A DNA stretch of 64,000 bases from Thermanaerothrix daxensis (GCF_001306145.1 NZ_LGKO01000002.1:372001-436000); one strand, 5' to 3'; shown: positions 17,394-26,478, counted from the first letter of the stretch. Notes: generated by a model not told the origin, from the letters alone. Made by a program: numbers and translations.

Positions 17394-19471
17394 CCGTATC
17401 GTCGTTATCACCCCGTTTTGGTCCCTTTGGTGGTCAGTACGTTCCCGAAACCCTCATTCCACCGCTCCGGGAATTGGAACTTGCTTTCGAGGAGGCGCTT
17501 CGGGATCCTGGATTTCAGCGTACGTTGAGGTATTGGTTGGAAACGTATGTGGGTCGCCCGACGCCGTTGACGCACGTCCGCCGTCTGAGCGAGGCCTTAG
17601 GTGGGGCTCAGATTTACCTAAAGCGTGAGGATTTGGCACACTCCGGAGCGCATAAGATCAACAACGCATTAGGACAGGCGTTGTTGGCTCAGCGGATGGG
17701 TAAACGGCGGGTGGTGGCCGAAACCGGTGCCGGTCAGCATGGGGTGGCTACGGCGACAGCATGTGCTCTGCTGGGATTGAAGTGCGTGATTTACATGGGA
17801 GAGGTGGATATGGCGCGCCAGCAGCCTAATGTCCTGCGCATGCAGTTGTTGGGTGCTGAGGTGCGTCCGGTAGCGAGTGGCAGTCGTACCCTGAAAGACG
17901 CAGTCAATGAAGCGATCCGGGATTGGGGCACGCATGTCAGGGACACCTATTATTTAATGGGATCGGCTCTGGGACCGCACCCTTACCCACATATTGTGCG
18001 GGAGTTCCAGGCAGTCATTGGCCGAGAAGCCCGCGCACAGGTGTTGGAGCGGTGTGGGCGCTTGCCGGATGTGGCCATTGCTTGTGTTGGGGGTGGATCT
18101 AATGCTATTGGCTTGTTTTCTGCTTTTCTAGAGGACCCTGATGTACGCCTGATTGGGGTGGAGGCCGGTGGCTTAGGGTTGGCTAGCGGGCAACATGCCG
18201 CCCGGTTAGCGAGTGGAGCAGGAGCACGCCCTGGCGTGTTACATGGTAATCTCACTTATCTACTTCAGGATGGGGATGGACAGGTATTGGAAACCCATTC
18301 AATCTCGGCAGGACTGGATTATCCCGCAGTAGGACCAGAACATGCTTGGCTACGTCAGCAAGGACGCGTGGAGTATACCATAGCGACTGATGAGGAAGCA
18401 TTGAGGGCTTTTCAGGATTTAGCACGCCTGGAAGGCATCTTGCCGGCATTGGAATCCGCCCATGCTTTGGCCGAGGCCATCCGCCTAGCCCCTCGTTACC
18501 CGCGAGAGGCTATCTTCCTGGTCAATCTCTCTGGGCGGGGAGACAAGGACCTTGAAAACGTGACCAGGGCTCTTACTACCCAGGATCGGGGTGTAGAAGA
18601 AGCAGCCTCCTCAACCCTCTTTGTGCCTCCCCCTCATTTAGCATTCCCTGAGCAACGCGAAATACCTCCTGGCCGGGAGCGCATCGCCGCAGCTTTTGCA
18701 CAGGCTCGGGCCGCTCAGCGTCCGGCGTTTATTCCCTATTTCCCTCTGGGATACCCCACTCTTGCAGATTCGCTGGCGGTGATCAAGGCATTGGCGCAGG
18801 TTGGGGCGGATCTTATCGAGCTGGGTATTCCGTTTTCGGATCCCCTCGCGGATGGGCCAACCATTCAACAGGCCACTCAGGTGGCCCTGGCTCAAGGGAT
18901 GAATGTCCCCAAGGCCCTGGAGATGGCTTGGGCGTTACGTCGCCAGGGGGTCACTCAACCGTGTCTCTTCATGGGGTATCTCAACCCGTTGCTCGCTTAT
19001 GGCCTGGAAACCTTTGTGCGTGATGCGAGTCGGGTAGGCGTGGATGGATTGATTGTGCCAGATTTGCCGTTTGAGGAAGCCACATATTTACGGCATATGT
19101 GTCGCGAACAAGGACTGGCTCTGATCCCATTGATTCCACCCAACCTCCCCCTTGAGCGAATCACCCAAATTGCACAAGAGGCCGAGGGCTTTCTTTACCT
19201 GGTCTCGGTCACAGGAGTAACAGGGGTGCGGGATTCTTTTCCTGAAGAGACCGAGACATTTATCCGCTGTGTGCGTCAAATTACTCACTTGCCCCTCGCA
19301 ATTGGCTTTGGCATTGCTTCGCCCCAACAGGTTCGGGCTCTTTATCCTCTGGCAGATGGGGTGATTGTGGGCTCGGCGCTGATTCGAGTCGTGGCCCAGG
19401 CCAGCGAACCGGCTGAGGCAGCGGCGGTTTTTCTGCGAGCACTGGGGCAGCCGTTTGCGGTAAGCCCTTAA
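17390..19471 (+). CDS. trpBA: tryptophan synthase beta-alpha fusion protein
   Basis: One uninterrupted frame of 693 residues. Residues 1-~397 are a TrpB1-type beta subunit: PLP lysine Lys89 in [23 protein letters not shown], the phosphate cup GGGSNAIG (234-241) and SGRGDKD. A ~30-residue linker (~398-428) leads into a full alpha subunit with catalytic Glu477 and Asp488 in [22 protein letters not shown] and [10 protein letters not shown]. The alpha domain cleaves indole-glycerol phosphate; indole is joined to serine by the beta domain. Fungal and yeast tryptophan synthases are fused in the opposite order (alpha-beta). No stop, frameshift or Shine-Dalgarno separates the parts, so the fusion is real in this sequence. 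Confidence 0.95.
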   Translation: MTVSSLSPRFGPFGGQYVPETLIPPLRELELAFEEALRDPGFQRTLRYWLETYVGRPTPLTHVRRLSEALGGAQIYLKREDLAHSGAHKINNALGQALLAQRMGKRRVVAETGAGQHGVATATACALLGLKCVIYMGEVDMARQQPNVLRMQLLGAEVRPVASGSRTLKDAVNEAIRDWGTHVRDTYYLMGSALGPHPYPHIVREFQAVIGREARAQVLERCGRLPDVAIACVGGGSNAIGLFSAFLEDPDVRLIGVEAGGLGLASGQHAARLASGAGARPGVLHGNLTYLLQDGDGQVLETHSISAGLDYPAVGPEHAWLRQQGRVEYTIATDEEALRAFQDLARLEGILPALESAHALAEAIRLAPRYPREAIFLVNLSGRGDKDLENVTRALTTQDRGVEEAASSTLFVPPPHLAFPEQREIPPGRERIAAAFAQARAAQRPAFIPYFPLGYPTLADSLAVIKALAQVGADLIELGIPFSDPLADGPTIQQATQVALAQGMNVPKALEMAWALRRQGVTQPCLFMGYLNPLLAYGLETFVRDASRVGVDGLIVPDLPFEEATYLRHMCREQGLALIPLIPPNLPLERITQIAQEAEGFLYLVSVTGVTGVRDSFPEETETFIRCVRQITHLPLAIGFGIASPQQVRALYPLADGVIVGSALIRVVAQASEPAEAAAVFLRALGQPFAVSP

Positions 19472-19499
19472 GACCGTCTTTGGATCGGGGCAGAGAGGT

Positions 19500-19513
19500 G
19501 TGACAAATGTCAC
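19500..19513 (+). promoter_or_regulatory. short palindrome upstream of the PadR promoter
   Basis: GTGACA-AA-TGTCAC, a perfect 6-bp inverted repeat immediately before the -35 hexamer. It may be a binding site for an activator or repressor; the protein is unknown. Confidence 0.35.
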
Positions 19514-19543
19514 TTGCCTTTTTGCAGGGTTCACAAGTATAAT
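19514..19543 (+). promoter_or_regulatory. promoter of the PadR-transporter operon
   Basis: TTGCCT (19514-19519) and TATAAT (19538-19543) with 18 bases between. The palindromic operator starts inside the -10 box. Confidence 0.7.
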
Positions 19544-19561
19544 ACTCACCGAGTGAGTATT
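19541..19561 (+). promoter_or_regulatory. PadR-type operator palindrome
   Basis: A perfect inverted repeat with 9-bp arms, AATACTCAC and GTGAGTATT, around a 3-base centre. It covers the end of the -10 box and the predicted start of transcription, the position for a repressor. PadR-family regulators commonly bind palindromes next to their own gene, so autoregulation is the simplest reading. Confidence 0.7.
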
Positions 19562-19589
19562 GAGTTCCGATCTTCTGGCTCGGGCCCCT

Positions 19590-20120
19590 ATGCGCCGATC
19601 ACCTTCCCCTGAATATCCTCTGCTAGCACTTTTGTTAGCACGCCCAATGCATGGTTATGAAGTACACCGCGTTTTCAGCCAGGATTTGGGGCAAATCTGG
19701 CACATCAGCCAGAGCCAGTTATACGCCTCACTGGCACGCCTGGAAGCCCGTGGATGGGTGCAAGGGGTGGAAGAGCCGGCGGAGCGGGGTTTGTCACGTC
19801 GAGTTTTTGCCTTAACGCCTCAAGGGCGGGTCGAGGCAGAAACCTGGTTGCAAACTCCCAGCCGTTGTAGTGTGCAGATCATTCGCCTGGAATTGCCCAC
19901 TCGACTCTATCTCTTAGAGCAGGTAGCCCCCCGGGCAATTCCGGAGTTTCTCACCCGCCAGCGCGCCGAGATAGTCCGAGGGTTAGCCCGTTTGCGCGCC
20001 CAGTGCGAGACCATTCCACCCAACCAGGTTTACAACCGCATGGCCTGTACCCTGCGCATTCACCAGGTAGCGTCCCTGTTGGAGTGGTTTGATCAAACCT
20101 TTACCAGTCTTGGAGGCTAA
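19590..20120 (+). CDS. PadR family transcriptional regulator
   Basis: 176 residues from ATG 19590; a TTG at 19560 lies inside the operator and is less likely. The N-terminal winged helix has the PadR pattern: LLALLLARPMHGYEV, then SQLYASLARLEARGWV and the wing segment. The C-terminal ~75 residues are helical, as in PadR proteins that dimerise through a coiled pair. It is the first gene of an operon with a metal-chelate uptake system, so it probably senses a small ligand and represses that set through the palindrome at 19541-19561. The ligand is unknown. Confidence 0.88.
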   Translation: MRRSPSPEYPLLALLLARPMHGYEVHRVFSQDLGQIWHISQSQLYASLARLEARGWVQGVEEPAERGLSRRVFALTPQGRVEAETWLQTPSRCSVQIIRLELPTRLYLLEQVAPRAIPEFLTRQRAEIVRGLARLRAQCETIPPNQVYNRMACTLRIHQVASLLEWFDQTFTSLGG

Positions 20121-20122
20121 GC

Positions 20123-21289
20123 ATGAAAATCCGTCTCAACCTTACTGCTCTGTTCTTTTGTTTCACTTTGGTGCTGGCATCCTGTGCAGCCCCCATGTCG
20201 GTTCCGACTTCGGTTTTACCTTCCGCCACCCCTGATACTTCGGCGGTCACGGCAACGCTCGTAGAACTTCCTACACCTACCTCAACCTATGCCCCCATAA
20301 CTTTTACCGATGCCCTGGGGCGCAAGGTCATTTTACCCGCGATCCCCCAGCGTGTGGTCATTGCCGGGCGCGCTGTATCTATGCTGGCGGATGCCGCCTA
20401 CCTTTTCCCTGAGGCTGTCGAGAGGGTGGTGGGGCTTTCGAGCACCAATCAGGGGCAGGGAGATTTTCTGACCCTTGTGGATGCCGCTTTGGAACAGAAG
20501 ATCGCCTTTGAGACGAATGTGGGAGCCGAGCAAGTGGTTACCACCCAGCCTGATGTGGTTATTATGAAGACATATATGGCCGAGTCGCTGGGAAAACCCC
20601 TTGAAATCCTGGGCATTCCGGTGGTCTATCTTTCCCTGGAGACCCCCGAAGAATATCAGCGAGATATTCGCATTTTGGGGCAAATTTTCCAGAATCCCCA
20701 GCGCGCCGAAGAGGTGGCGAATTTCTTTGTCGAACAGGTGCAGGCAATCACCCAACCTCTTCAAGACCTTACGCCTGAGCAAAAACCGCGAGCACTGCTG
20801 CTCTATTACTCTGAGCGAGATGGTCAGGTTGCGTTTAACGTGGCGCCCCAAACCTGGATTCAAACGATGATGACGGAAATGGCCGGTGGTCGCCCCGTCT
20901 GGACGGATATTGATCTGGGTAATGGATGGACTCGCGTCAACCTGGAGCAAGTTGCGGCCTGGGATGCAGATGTTATTGCGATTATTGCTTATACGGCTGA
21001 TCCCGAAGCGGTGGTAGCACGGCTCCAGGATGATCCTCAGTGGCAGGCCATGCGAGCCGTACGCGAGGGTCGCCTGTATGCATTCCCCAAAGATTTCTAC
21101 TCCTGGGATCAACCCGATGTCCGTTGGGTGCTAGGACTGCGCTGGCTGGCCTGGCGCTTGCATCCTGAGGTTTATCCTGAGCTAAATATGGTAGCCGAGG
21201 CACAGTCCTTCTTTGAACGCTTATATGGGATTGACGCGGCGACTTTCGAATCCCGCCTGCTACCACTTCTGAAAGGGGATCTGCGGTGA
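20123..21289 (+). CDS. ABC transporter substrate-binding lipoprotein (cobalamin/iron-chelate type)
   Basis: 388 residues with a lipoprotein signal ending in LASCAAP. A Pro/Thr/Ser linker precedes a two-lobe periplasmic-binding-protein type III domain (BtuF/FepB class): FTDALGRKVILPAIPQRVVIAG, then TTQPDVVIMKTYM and the second-lobe DVIAIIAYTADPE. These proteins bind siderophores, haem or vitamin B12 outside the membrane and deliver them to a FecCD permease. The substrate cannot be chosen from sequence alone. It is two bases after padR and overlaps the permease by GTGA. Confidence 0.88.
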   Translation: MKIRLNLTALFFCFTLVLASCAAPMSVPTSVLPSATPDTSAVTATLVELPTPTSTYAPITFTDALGRKVILPAIPQRVVIAGRAVSMLADAAYLFPEAVERVVGLSSTNQGQGDFLTLVDAALEQKIAFETNVGAEQVVTTQPDVVIMKTYMAESLGKPLEILGIPVVYLSLETPEEYQRDIRILGQIFQNPQRAEEVANFFVEQVQAITQPLQDLTPEQKPRALLLYYSERDGQVAFNVAPQTWIQTMMTEMAGGRPVWTDIDLGNGWTRVNLEQVAAWDADVIAIIAYTADPEAVVARLQDDPQWQAMRAVREGRLYAFPKDFYSWDQPDVRWVLGLRWLAWRLHPEVYPELNMVAEAQSFFERLYGIDAATFESRLLPLLKGDLR

Positions 21290-22335
21290 GTGTAGCACCG
21301 TGCACCCGCTCCATGGATCTGACAGCGCAGGTGCCCATCTGGCTTGAAAACCGGGTGCGGGCTCGGCGGCGCCTGCTCTGGATGAGCGTGCTGTTGGTTG
21401 CTGTGGTTGGGGTTTCGGTATTTCTGGGGCGGTATCCCCAGGTAGGGTTGATCTCACCCACCCAGGTGCTGGAGGACCCTCTGGCCCAGCGCCTGATTCT
21501 GAATTTGCGTCTGCCACGCCTCCTGGCTGCCGTGCTGGTAGGGATGAGCCTGGCAGTGGCGGGCCTGGTGCTTCAAATGGTTTTCAGCAATCCCCTGGTC
21601 GAGCCGGGCTTTCTGGGTGTTTCGCAAGCGGCTGCTTTCGGCGCCGCTTTGGCGATTGTCCTCTTCGGCGGCATAGCCTGGCGAGTTCAAATAAGTGCGA
21701 TTCTTTTTGGAATGGGCGGATTGGCACTTTCTTATCTTTTGGCGCGGAGGGTGCGTTATGGTGGCTGGGTGCTGCGTCTCCTGCTTTCTGGAATTGCCGT
21801 CTCGGCCTTTTTTGCTGCGGGGGTAGGATTGATCAAGTACCTGGCCGATCCCCTGCGTCAATTGCCAGAAATCACGTTTTGGCTATTGGGTGGGTTGTGG
21901 AGCGTAACCTGGAAGCCCTTGCTTTCGGCCTTGCCCTTAATAATAGGGGGGTTGTTGATCCTGTTCCTGATGCGCTGGCGGTTAAATCTGCTCGGGCTGG
22001 AAGATGAAGTGGCCTTTTCATTGGGCGTAGCGGTTTGGCGTGAGCGTTTGCTAGCGCTCTTTGCGGCTGTCATGGTCACGGCGGCTTCGATCTCCATCGG
22101 GGGGCTGATCGGCTGGGTGGGATTAATCATTCCCCAACTGGCGCGCCGATTGAGTGGGGCTGATGCGCGCGATACTCTGCCCACCACCCTGCTTTTGGGA
22201 GGAGCATTTGGGGTGGTTTGTGATGACCTGGCACGCGTGGTGAGCGCAGGCGAAATCCCGCTTGGCGTGCTGACCTCCATTTTAGGTGCGGTAGGCTTTC
22301 TGGTTTTAATGACTCGGCCCACGATCAGGGTGTAG
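21286..22335 (+). CDS. FecCD-type ABC transporter permease
   Basis: 349 residues from GTG 21286 overlapping the upstream stop. About nine to ten hydrophobic segments. FecCD hallmarks: RLPRLLAAVLVGMSLAVAGL, QMVFSNPLVEPGFLGVSQAA and, near the end, GWVGLIIPQLARRLSGAD, the cytoplasmic EAA-like contact with the ATPase. The permease forms a homodimer in BtuCD-like importers. The last residues reach VLMTRPTIRV just before the ATPase start. Confidence 0.92.
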   Translation: MSVAPCTRSMDLTAQVPIWLENRVRARRRLLWMSVLLVAVVGVSVFLGRYPQVGLISPTQVLEDPLAQRLILNLRLPRLLAAVLVGMSLAVAGLVLQMVFSNPLVEPGFLGVSQAAAFGAALAIVLFGGIAWRVQISAILFGMGGLALSYLLARRVRYGGWVLRLLLSGIAVSAFFAAGVGLIKYLADPLRQLPEITFWLLGGLWSVTWKPLLSALPLIIGGLLILFLMRWRLNLLGLEDEVAFSLGVAVWRERLLALFAAVMVTAASISIGGLIGWVGLIIPQLARRLSGADARDTLPTTLLLGGAFGVVCDDLARVVSAGEIPLGVLTSILGAVGFLVLMTRPTIRV

Positions 22336-22341
22336 AGAGAG

Positions 22342-23118
22342 ATGGATGCGCCGATTCTCCGCTTTGAAGCTGTGGCGTTTCGCTACCCCGAAACCCCTGC
22401 AGACGCCTTGCAAGGACTGACGCTGGAGGTGCCTCGTGGGCAGGTCACGGCCATCCTTGGACCAAATGGTGCCGGGAAAACCACCTTGCTTCGTCTGGCC
22501 TACGGGCGCTATCTTCCGCGGCGAGGACAGGTTTGGCTGGATGGACGTTTGTTAACATCATATACCCGCCAAGAAATCGGTCGCATTGTAGCGCTGGTAC
22601 CTCAGCGGGAGGCCAATCCTTTTGCCTACTCCTTGCTCGAATATGTGCTTCTGGGGCGCGCGCCTTACCTGCCGCCCTTACAGATGCCCACCCCTTCGGA
22701 TGTAGCCATTGCCTGGGAGGCCCTGGAACGGGTGGGCCTACAGCACTTAGCCCGACGTTCGGTGCAGGCGTTGAGCGGAGGGGAGTACCAGTTGCTCCTG
22801 GTGGCGCGAGCACTGGCTCAACAGCCGCGGCTATTGCTTTTGGATGAACCCACCTCCCACCTTGATCTGGCCAATAAAAAACATCTGATCGAATGTTTAC
22901 GAGGTCTGCTCGCGGAAGGGGTCACCATTTTGATGACCTCCCACGAGCCCGAGGTGGTTGCAAGGCTGGCTCAGCAAGTGGTGCTCATGCGTGAAGGGCG
23001 GGTGTTGAATCAGGGGTCGCTAGAGGCGCTGTGGAAGGCCGAGATCTTGAGCGCAACCTATAATATTCCCTTGAGGGTGTGGGAATTTGATGGACACCGA
23101 CTTGTGGCTTGGGAGTAA
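22342..23118 (+). CDS. ABC transporter ATP-binding protein (FepC/BtuD type)
   Basis: 258 residues. Walker A GPNGAGKT (40-47), Q-loop in LVPQREAN, signature ALSGGEYQ, Walker B LLLLDEPTSHLDLA and switch His in MTSHEPE are all intact, so it should hydrolyse ATP. The spacing from the permease is 6 bases. It powers uptake with the two upstream proteins. Confidence 0.94.
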   Translation: MDAPILRFEAVAFRYPETPADALQGLTLEVPRGQVTAILGPNGAGKTTLLRLAYGRYLPRRGQVWLDGRLLTSYTRQEIGRIVALVPQREANPFAYSLLEYVLLGRAPYLPPLQMPTPSDVAIAWEALERVGLQHLARRSVQALSGGEYQLLLVARALAQQPRLLLLDEPTSHLDLANKKHLIECLRGLLAEGVTILMTSHEPEVVARLAQQVVLMREGRVLNQGSLEALWKAEILSATYNIPLRVWEFDGHRLVAWE

Positions 23119-23650
23119 GGTTAGGAAGCGCCAGATTCCACGCTTGTGGGTGTTCACCGGGGAGGTAGGTGCCGGCAAAACTCTGACTTGTCAGCATCTG
23201 GTGGAGGAGGCGCGTGAGCAGGGATGGAATGTGGCGGGGATTCTCAGCCCAGGGGTTTATCAGGAAGGATATAAGGTTGCAATTGAGGCCGTGGATCTGC
23301 GCCGTGGTGAACGCCGCCTGCTGGCTCGGCGGCGCAAAACCGGCGAAGTCGCTGGCGTGCATACCCGTGAGTGGTGGTTCGATCCTGCCGCCCTGGCTTG
23401 GGGAAATACAGTTTTTGAAACGGCTGTGCCCTGCGACCTTCTGGTAGTGGATGAGGTTGGTCCTCTGGAACTGGAATACGGCCAGGGCTGGGTAGCGGCA
23501 CTGGCGGCGCTGGCTTCTCGCGCTTATCGCCTTGGGGTGGTCGTCCTGCGTCCGTCGCTGCTACCGTTGGCAGCGCGTTGGGCACCAGTGCACGTCCTGG
23601 CGATCCGCCAACCCAACCCCGCCCTGAGGTTGCCGGATTTAATGGGGTGA
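23090..23650 (+). CDS. nucleoside-triphosphatase of the THEP1/NTPase_1 type
   Basis: 186 residues; the start is uncertain because the frame overlaps the ABC ATPase by 29 bases. ATG 23090 is the first in-frame ATG. Walker A GEVGAGKT (24-31) is followed by GILSPGVYQEGYKVAIEAVDL, matching THEP1, where the same region recognises its own ligand. The Walker B DLLVVDEVGPLELE is typical of the family. THEP1 proteins hydrolyse NTPs; similar genes lie beside metal or molybdate systems. Its position after the uptake ABC genes suggests a function in the same process, for instance modifying the imported compound. Confidence 0.75.
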   Translation: MDTDLWLGSKVRKRQIPRLWVFTGEVGAGKTLTCQHLVEEAREQGWNVAGILSPGVYQEGYKVAIEAVDLRRGERRLLARRRKTGEVAGVHTREWWFDPAALAWGNTVFETAVPCDLLVVDEVGPLELEYGQGWVAALAALASRAYRLGVVVLRPSLLPLAARWAPVHVLAIRQPNPALRLPDLMG

Positions 23651-23663
23651 TTCCAAGGAGTAC

Positions 23664-25382
23664 TCAGCCGGTGAACTCGTGGGGCTGGGGCAGGGTGCTG
23701 CGTTCGGCCAACCCGCGGCGCACCCATTCAAGCACTGTGGCCAGAGGAAGGGTCTGGCTTTCGGCTTCCTCGCGCCATTTTACTTCGACGGCTGCGGCCT
23801 CTAACGTGCGAGGGCTCAGGGTAAGGCGTAGGGGCAGACCGATCAGGTCGGCATCGTTGAATTTGACCCCGGGGCTGACATCGCGATCATCGTAGAGCAC
23901 GCTCACTCCCGCGGCTTGCAGCAACCCGTAGAGCCGCTCGCCTTCTTCGAGCACCTGCGGTGCCTTGCGTCCGCCCAAAACGATTAGATGGATGGCGTAA
24001 GGGGCAAGCACGACAGGCCATTTTAAGCCGTGGGCATTGTGATGTTGTTCAGCCAGCGCCAACAAGGCAGCATCCAGGCTCAGGCGCGAGTAAACCCCGT
24101 AGGAGGTGTGAGACCGACCCTCCTCATCCAGGAAAGTTATCATTTCCAGCGCGCCTAGCGCGGCCACCCATGCTATGGCGAACCCCATCTGTCTCTCCAG
24201 TGGGGCCTGGCAGTACGGGCACGGATCACCTGCCTCGGCCAGGCTCAAATCGGTCACCTGATCGGCACTAAAATCGCGTCCAAAATTGACATGGCGCATA
24301 TGCGTATCGAGACGGTTAGCGCCAGCAACCAGGTTGGGAGAGCGCGGAATCCAATCATCTACGAGGATACGTACCCCTTCCTTCAGACCGATGGGTGAGG
24401 CGTAGCCGGGTACAGCGCCAATGGCCGTGATGGCTTCAGGGGGTGCGGGGCGCAGGTGGTGTGCCCCCAATGCCGTCGCCAATTTGGCTTCACTGAGGGC
24501 GCGATCACCCCGCACCAAAGCCAGAACAAGGATTTCTTCTCCCTCTATCTGGGCCAGGTAGAAAAGGGCTTTGGCGAGGCGCGCTTCCGGGAGTTTAAGG
24601 AAGTCGGCCAGATCGCGGATGGTCTGTACGCCAGGGGTCGGGATGGGTTCCAGGGGGAGCGGCGGTTCTGGGGTCGGCTCGGACTTGGTGAAGGTCGCAA
24701 AGGCTTCCAGGGCAGCGTAATCGCTGTGTGGGCACGAAAGAACGGCCAGATCTCCTTGGGGATGGGGTACCCACAACATTTGCGGCGCGGGCGGCGTTGG
24801 GGGGCCCGCCAGGGCCACACGCACAGGTACGCCCAGGCGGTGAAGCACGTTCCAGAGCGCCTGGAGATGGCGGCGATGTGCGCCCTCCAGGGCTGCGGGG
24901 GCACCGGCTAGCGTGAAAGATTCCAGCACAAGGCCTTGGGTAAGGCGTAGCGGAGCCAGGCGTTCCCAGGGGGTGGTTGTCAGGTATGCGTAGGTATAAA
25001 GCGTGCAAGGCAATTGGCGATAAGTCTGGAGATCGCGCTGGGCAAGTGTCTGAATGGTCTTGAAGTGGGTCGGCGCAAGAGAGGTCTCATTCTCGGTTGA
25101 GTTCCAAGCGCAAGTCAGTCCTTTCCAAGGAATGAGGGGAGCGCTCAAGGAGACATCGGCCCCAAGTGGGGGAAGAATGACCTGTTGGGCTCCCAAGCGG
25201 CCCATCTCTTCGTCCACAAGGCGCTGGAAAGATGCCAGGACGCGTTGCCCCAGCGGGAGATAGGCCGTTTTGCCTTCCACAGAGCGCAGGTATCCGGCAC
25301 GGACCAGCCAGGCCTGGCCAGTTGAGATGGTGTTGGCCGGCATCTCACGTCCGGTGGGAGGGAAGAGGTTCGATAGACGCAT
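23664..25382 (-). CDS. ProRS-like protein with degenerate catalytic core and intact editing domain
   Basis: 572 residues, the layout of bacterial ProRS: catalytic core, YbaK-type insertion (~251-385) and C-terminal anticodon-binding domain. The motif 1 region (STGQAWLVRAGYLRSVEG, YLPLGQRVL) is recognisable. Motif 2 is not: the segment that should read FRDE-RPR, with REF-MKD after it, is TTPWERLAPLRL followed by LVLESFTL. PTHEE is PTHFK, and the motif 3 Arg after EQHH-proximal Gly is lost. By contrast the editing domain is well kept, with Lys271 and ALVRGDRALSEAKLA, GANRLDTHMRHVNFGRDF and CPYC. I infer it no longer activates proline. It could edit mischarged tRNA-Pro in trans. If it is the only ProRS here, the genome would be exceptional. 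Confidence 0.78.
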   Translation of the reverse strand: MRLSNLFPPTGREMPANTISTGQAWLVRAGYLRSVEGKTAYLPLGQRVLASFQRLVDEEMGRLGAQQVILPPLGADVSLSAPLIPWKGLTCAWNSTENETSLAPTHFKTIQTLAQRDLQTYRQLPCTLYTYAYLTTTPWERLAPLRLTQGLVLESFTLAGAPAALEGAHRRHLQALWNVLHRLGVPVRVALAGPPTPPAPQMLWVPHPQGDLAVLSCPHSDYAALEAFATFTKSEPTPEPPLPLEPIPTPGVQTIRDLADFLKLPEARLAKALFYLAQIEGEEILVLALVRGDRALSEAKLATALGAHHLRPAPPEAITAIGAVPGYASPIGLKEGVRILVDDWIPRSPNLVAGANRLDTHMRHVNFGRDFSADQVTDLSLAEAGDPCPYCQAPLERQMGFAIAWVAALGALEMITFLDEEGRSHTSYGVYSRLSLDAALLALAEQHHNAHGLKWPVVLAPYAIHLIVLGGRKAPQVLEEGERLYGLLQAAGVSVLYDDRDVSPGVKFNDADLIGLPLRLTLSPRTLEAAAVEVKWREEAESQTLPLATVLEWVRRGLAERSTLPQPHEFTG

Positions 25383-25420
25383 GGTGTCCGGGGTGATTTA
25401 GAAAGTTGAAAGATAAGGTT

Positions 25421-26320
25421 TCAGTCCGTCCAGTCGTCGGGCTCGATGTGCACGTAGGCGCGGTCCACCTCAGGGATGGCCTCGACGCGGGCGATGACCT
25501 CATCGCAAATGCGATGGCTTTCCACCAGGGGTGTGGAGCCATCTACGTTGATATGCAGATCGGCCACCAGGCGAGGCCCGGCGTAATCGGTCATCAGGTG
25601 ATGGACGCGCAGAACGCCCGGTACGGACTGAGCGGCTTCAACGATTCTGTGGCGCAGTTCTTCGGAGGCTCCTGCGCCAGTGAGATAGTTCAGATTCTCG
25701 CGCCCAGCGCGGAAGGCAGCCCGAAAGATCCACAATGCAACCAAAAAGCCGGCAATTGGGTCAAGGAGTGGGTGAACTAACTTAGATCCCGCCGCCCCCA
25801 CAAATGCGGCGGTGGAAGTGAGGACGTCGCTAAGATTATCTTGCGCGGTGGTCTGCAAGGTGGGGCTATGGAGTTTAACCGCCAGGTGTGTAATGGCCAG
25901 GTACATTCCGGCTTTGACCCCAGCACTAAAAAGGAGTACCAGGGTGGGCAGACCGGGTTCAATCGCCAAACCACCGATCAGGAAGCGCTGCAAAGAAGCG
26001 CGTGCGGCTTCAAAACCAGCGAAGGTCATAGAGAGGGTGACCATCAGCCCCACCAGGGGTTCAAAGCGACTGTGTCCTTGTGGATGCGTGAGATCAGGAG
26101 GTCGTTGGGCTAACCACAAGCCGAAGACCATAAGTAATGAATAAACCACGTCTGAAGCGGAGTTGGCTGCATCGGCGTAAAGAGCCACGCTCCCCGAAAG
26201 ATAGGCTGCCAGGGCCTTGATGGTGACCAGAAAAATATTTCCCCCCAGCGTGATCCAGAGCGCTTGACGGTACCACGCCTGCACTTGGGGTTGAGGTTTA
26301 TAATCGCGTACCCATCGCAT
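25421..26320 (-). CDS. cation diffusion facilitator (CDF) metal efflux protein
   Basis: 299 residues from ATG 26320, chosen because MRWVRDYK precedes the first transmembrane helix; a longer start adds 19 residues. Six hydrophobic segments and a cytoplasmic C-terminal domain with HLMTDYAG and ADLHINVDG are as in YiiP. The metal site in helix 2 reads NxxxD (Asn53, Asp57) and in helix 5 DxxxD (Asp161, Asp165). Zinc CDFs usually have HxxxD. Asp/Asn-rich sites are associated with manganese or iron CDFs, so Mn(II) export is a reasonable guess. Confidence 0.88.
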   Translation of the reverse strand: MRWVRDYKPQPQVQAWYRQALWITLGGNIFLVTIKALAAYLSGSVALYADAANSASDVVYSLLMVFGLWLAQRPPDLTHPQGHSRFEPLVGLMVTLSMTFAGFEAARASLQRFLIGGLAIEPGLPTLVLLFSAGVKAGMYLAITHLAVKLHSPTLQTTAQDNLSDVLTSTAAFVGAAGSKLVHPLLDPIAGFLVALWIFRAAFRAGRENLNYLTGAGASEELRHRIVEAAQSVPGVLRVHHLMTDYAGPRLVADLHINVDGSTPLVESHRICDEVIARVEAIPEVDRAYVHIEPDDWTD

Positions 26321-26449
26321 CAGGTTTATGTTGCTCCAAATCAGAATCCTTTCAGCGCATAGTTTACCATAAAGCATTGTCAGTGCAGACGGATGTTGAA
26401 CCTTAGCCAGCGGCGAGGAGAAACTGATGATTCGAGATAGGTTTTTCTC

Positions 26450-26478
26450 TTGCTTTTCTGCGCTTTCGCCTATATAAT
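26450..26478 (+). promoter_or_regulatory. promoter of the thrS leader
   Basis: TTGCTT (26450-26455) and TATAAT (26473-26478) with a 17-base spacer, upstream of the threonine T-box. Confidence 0.8.
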
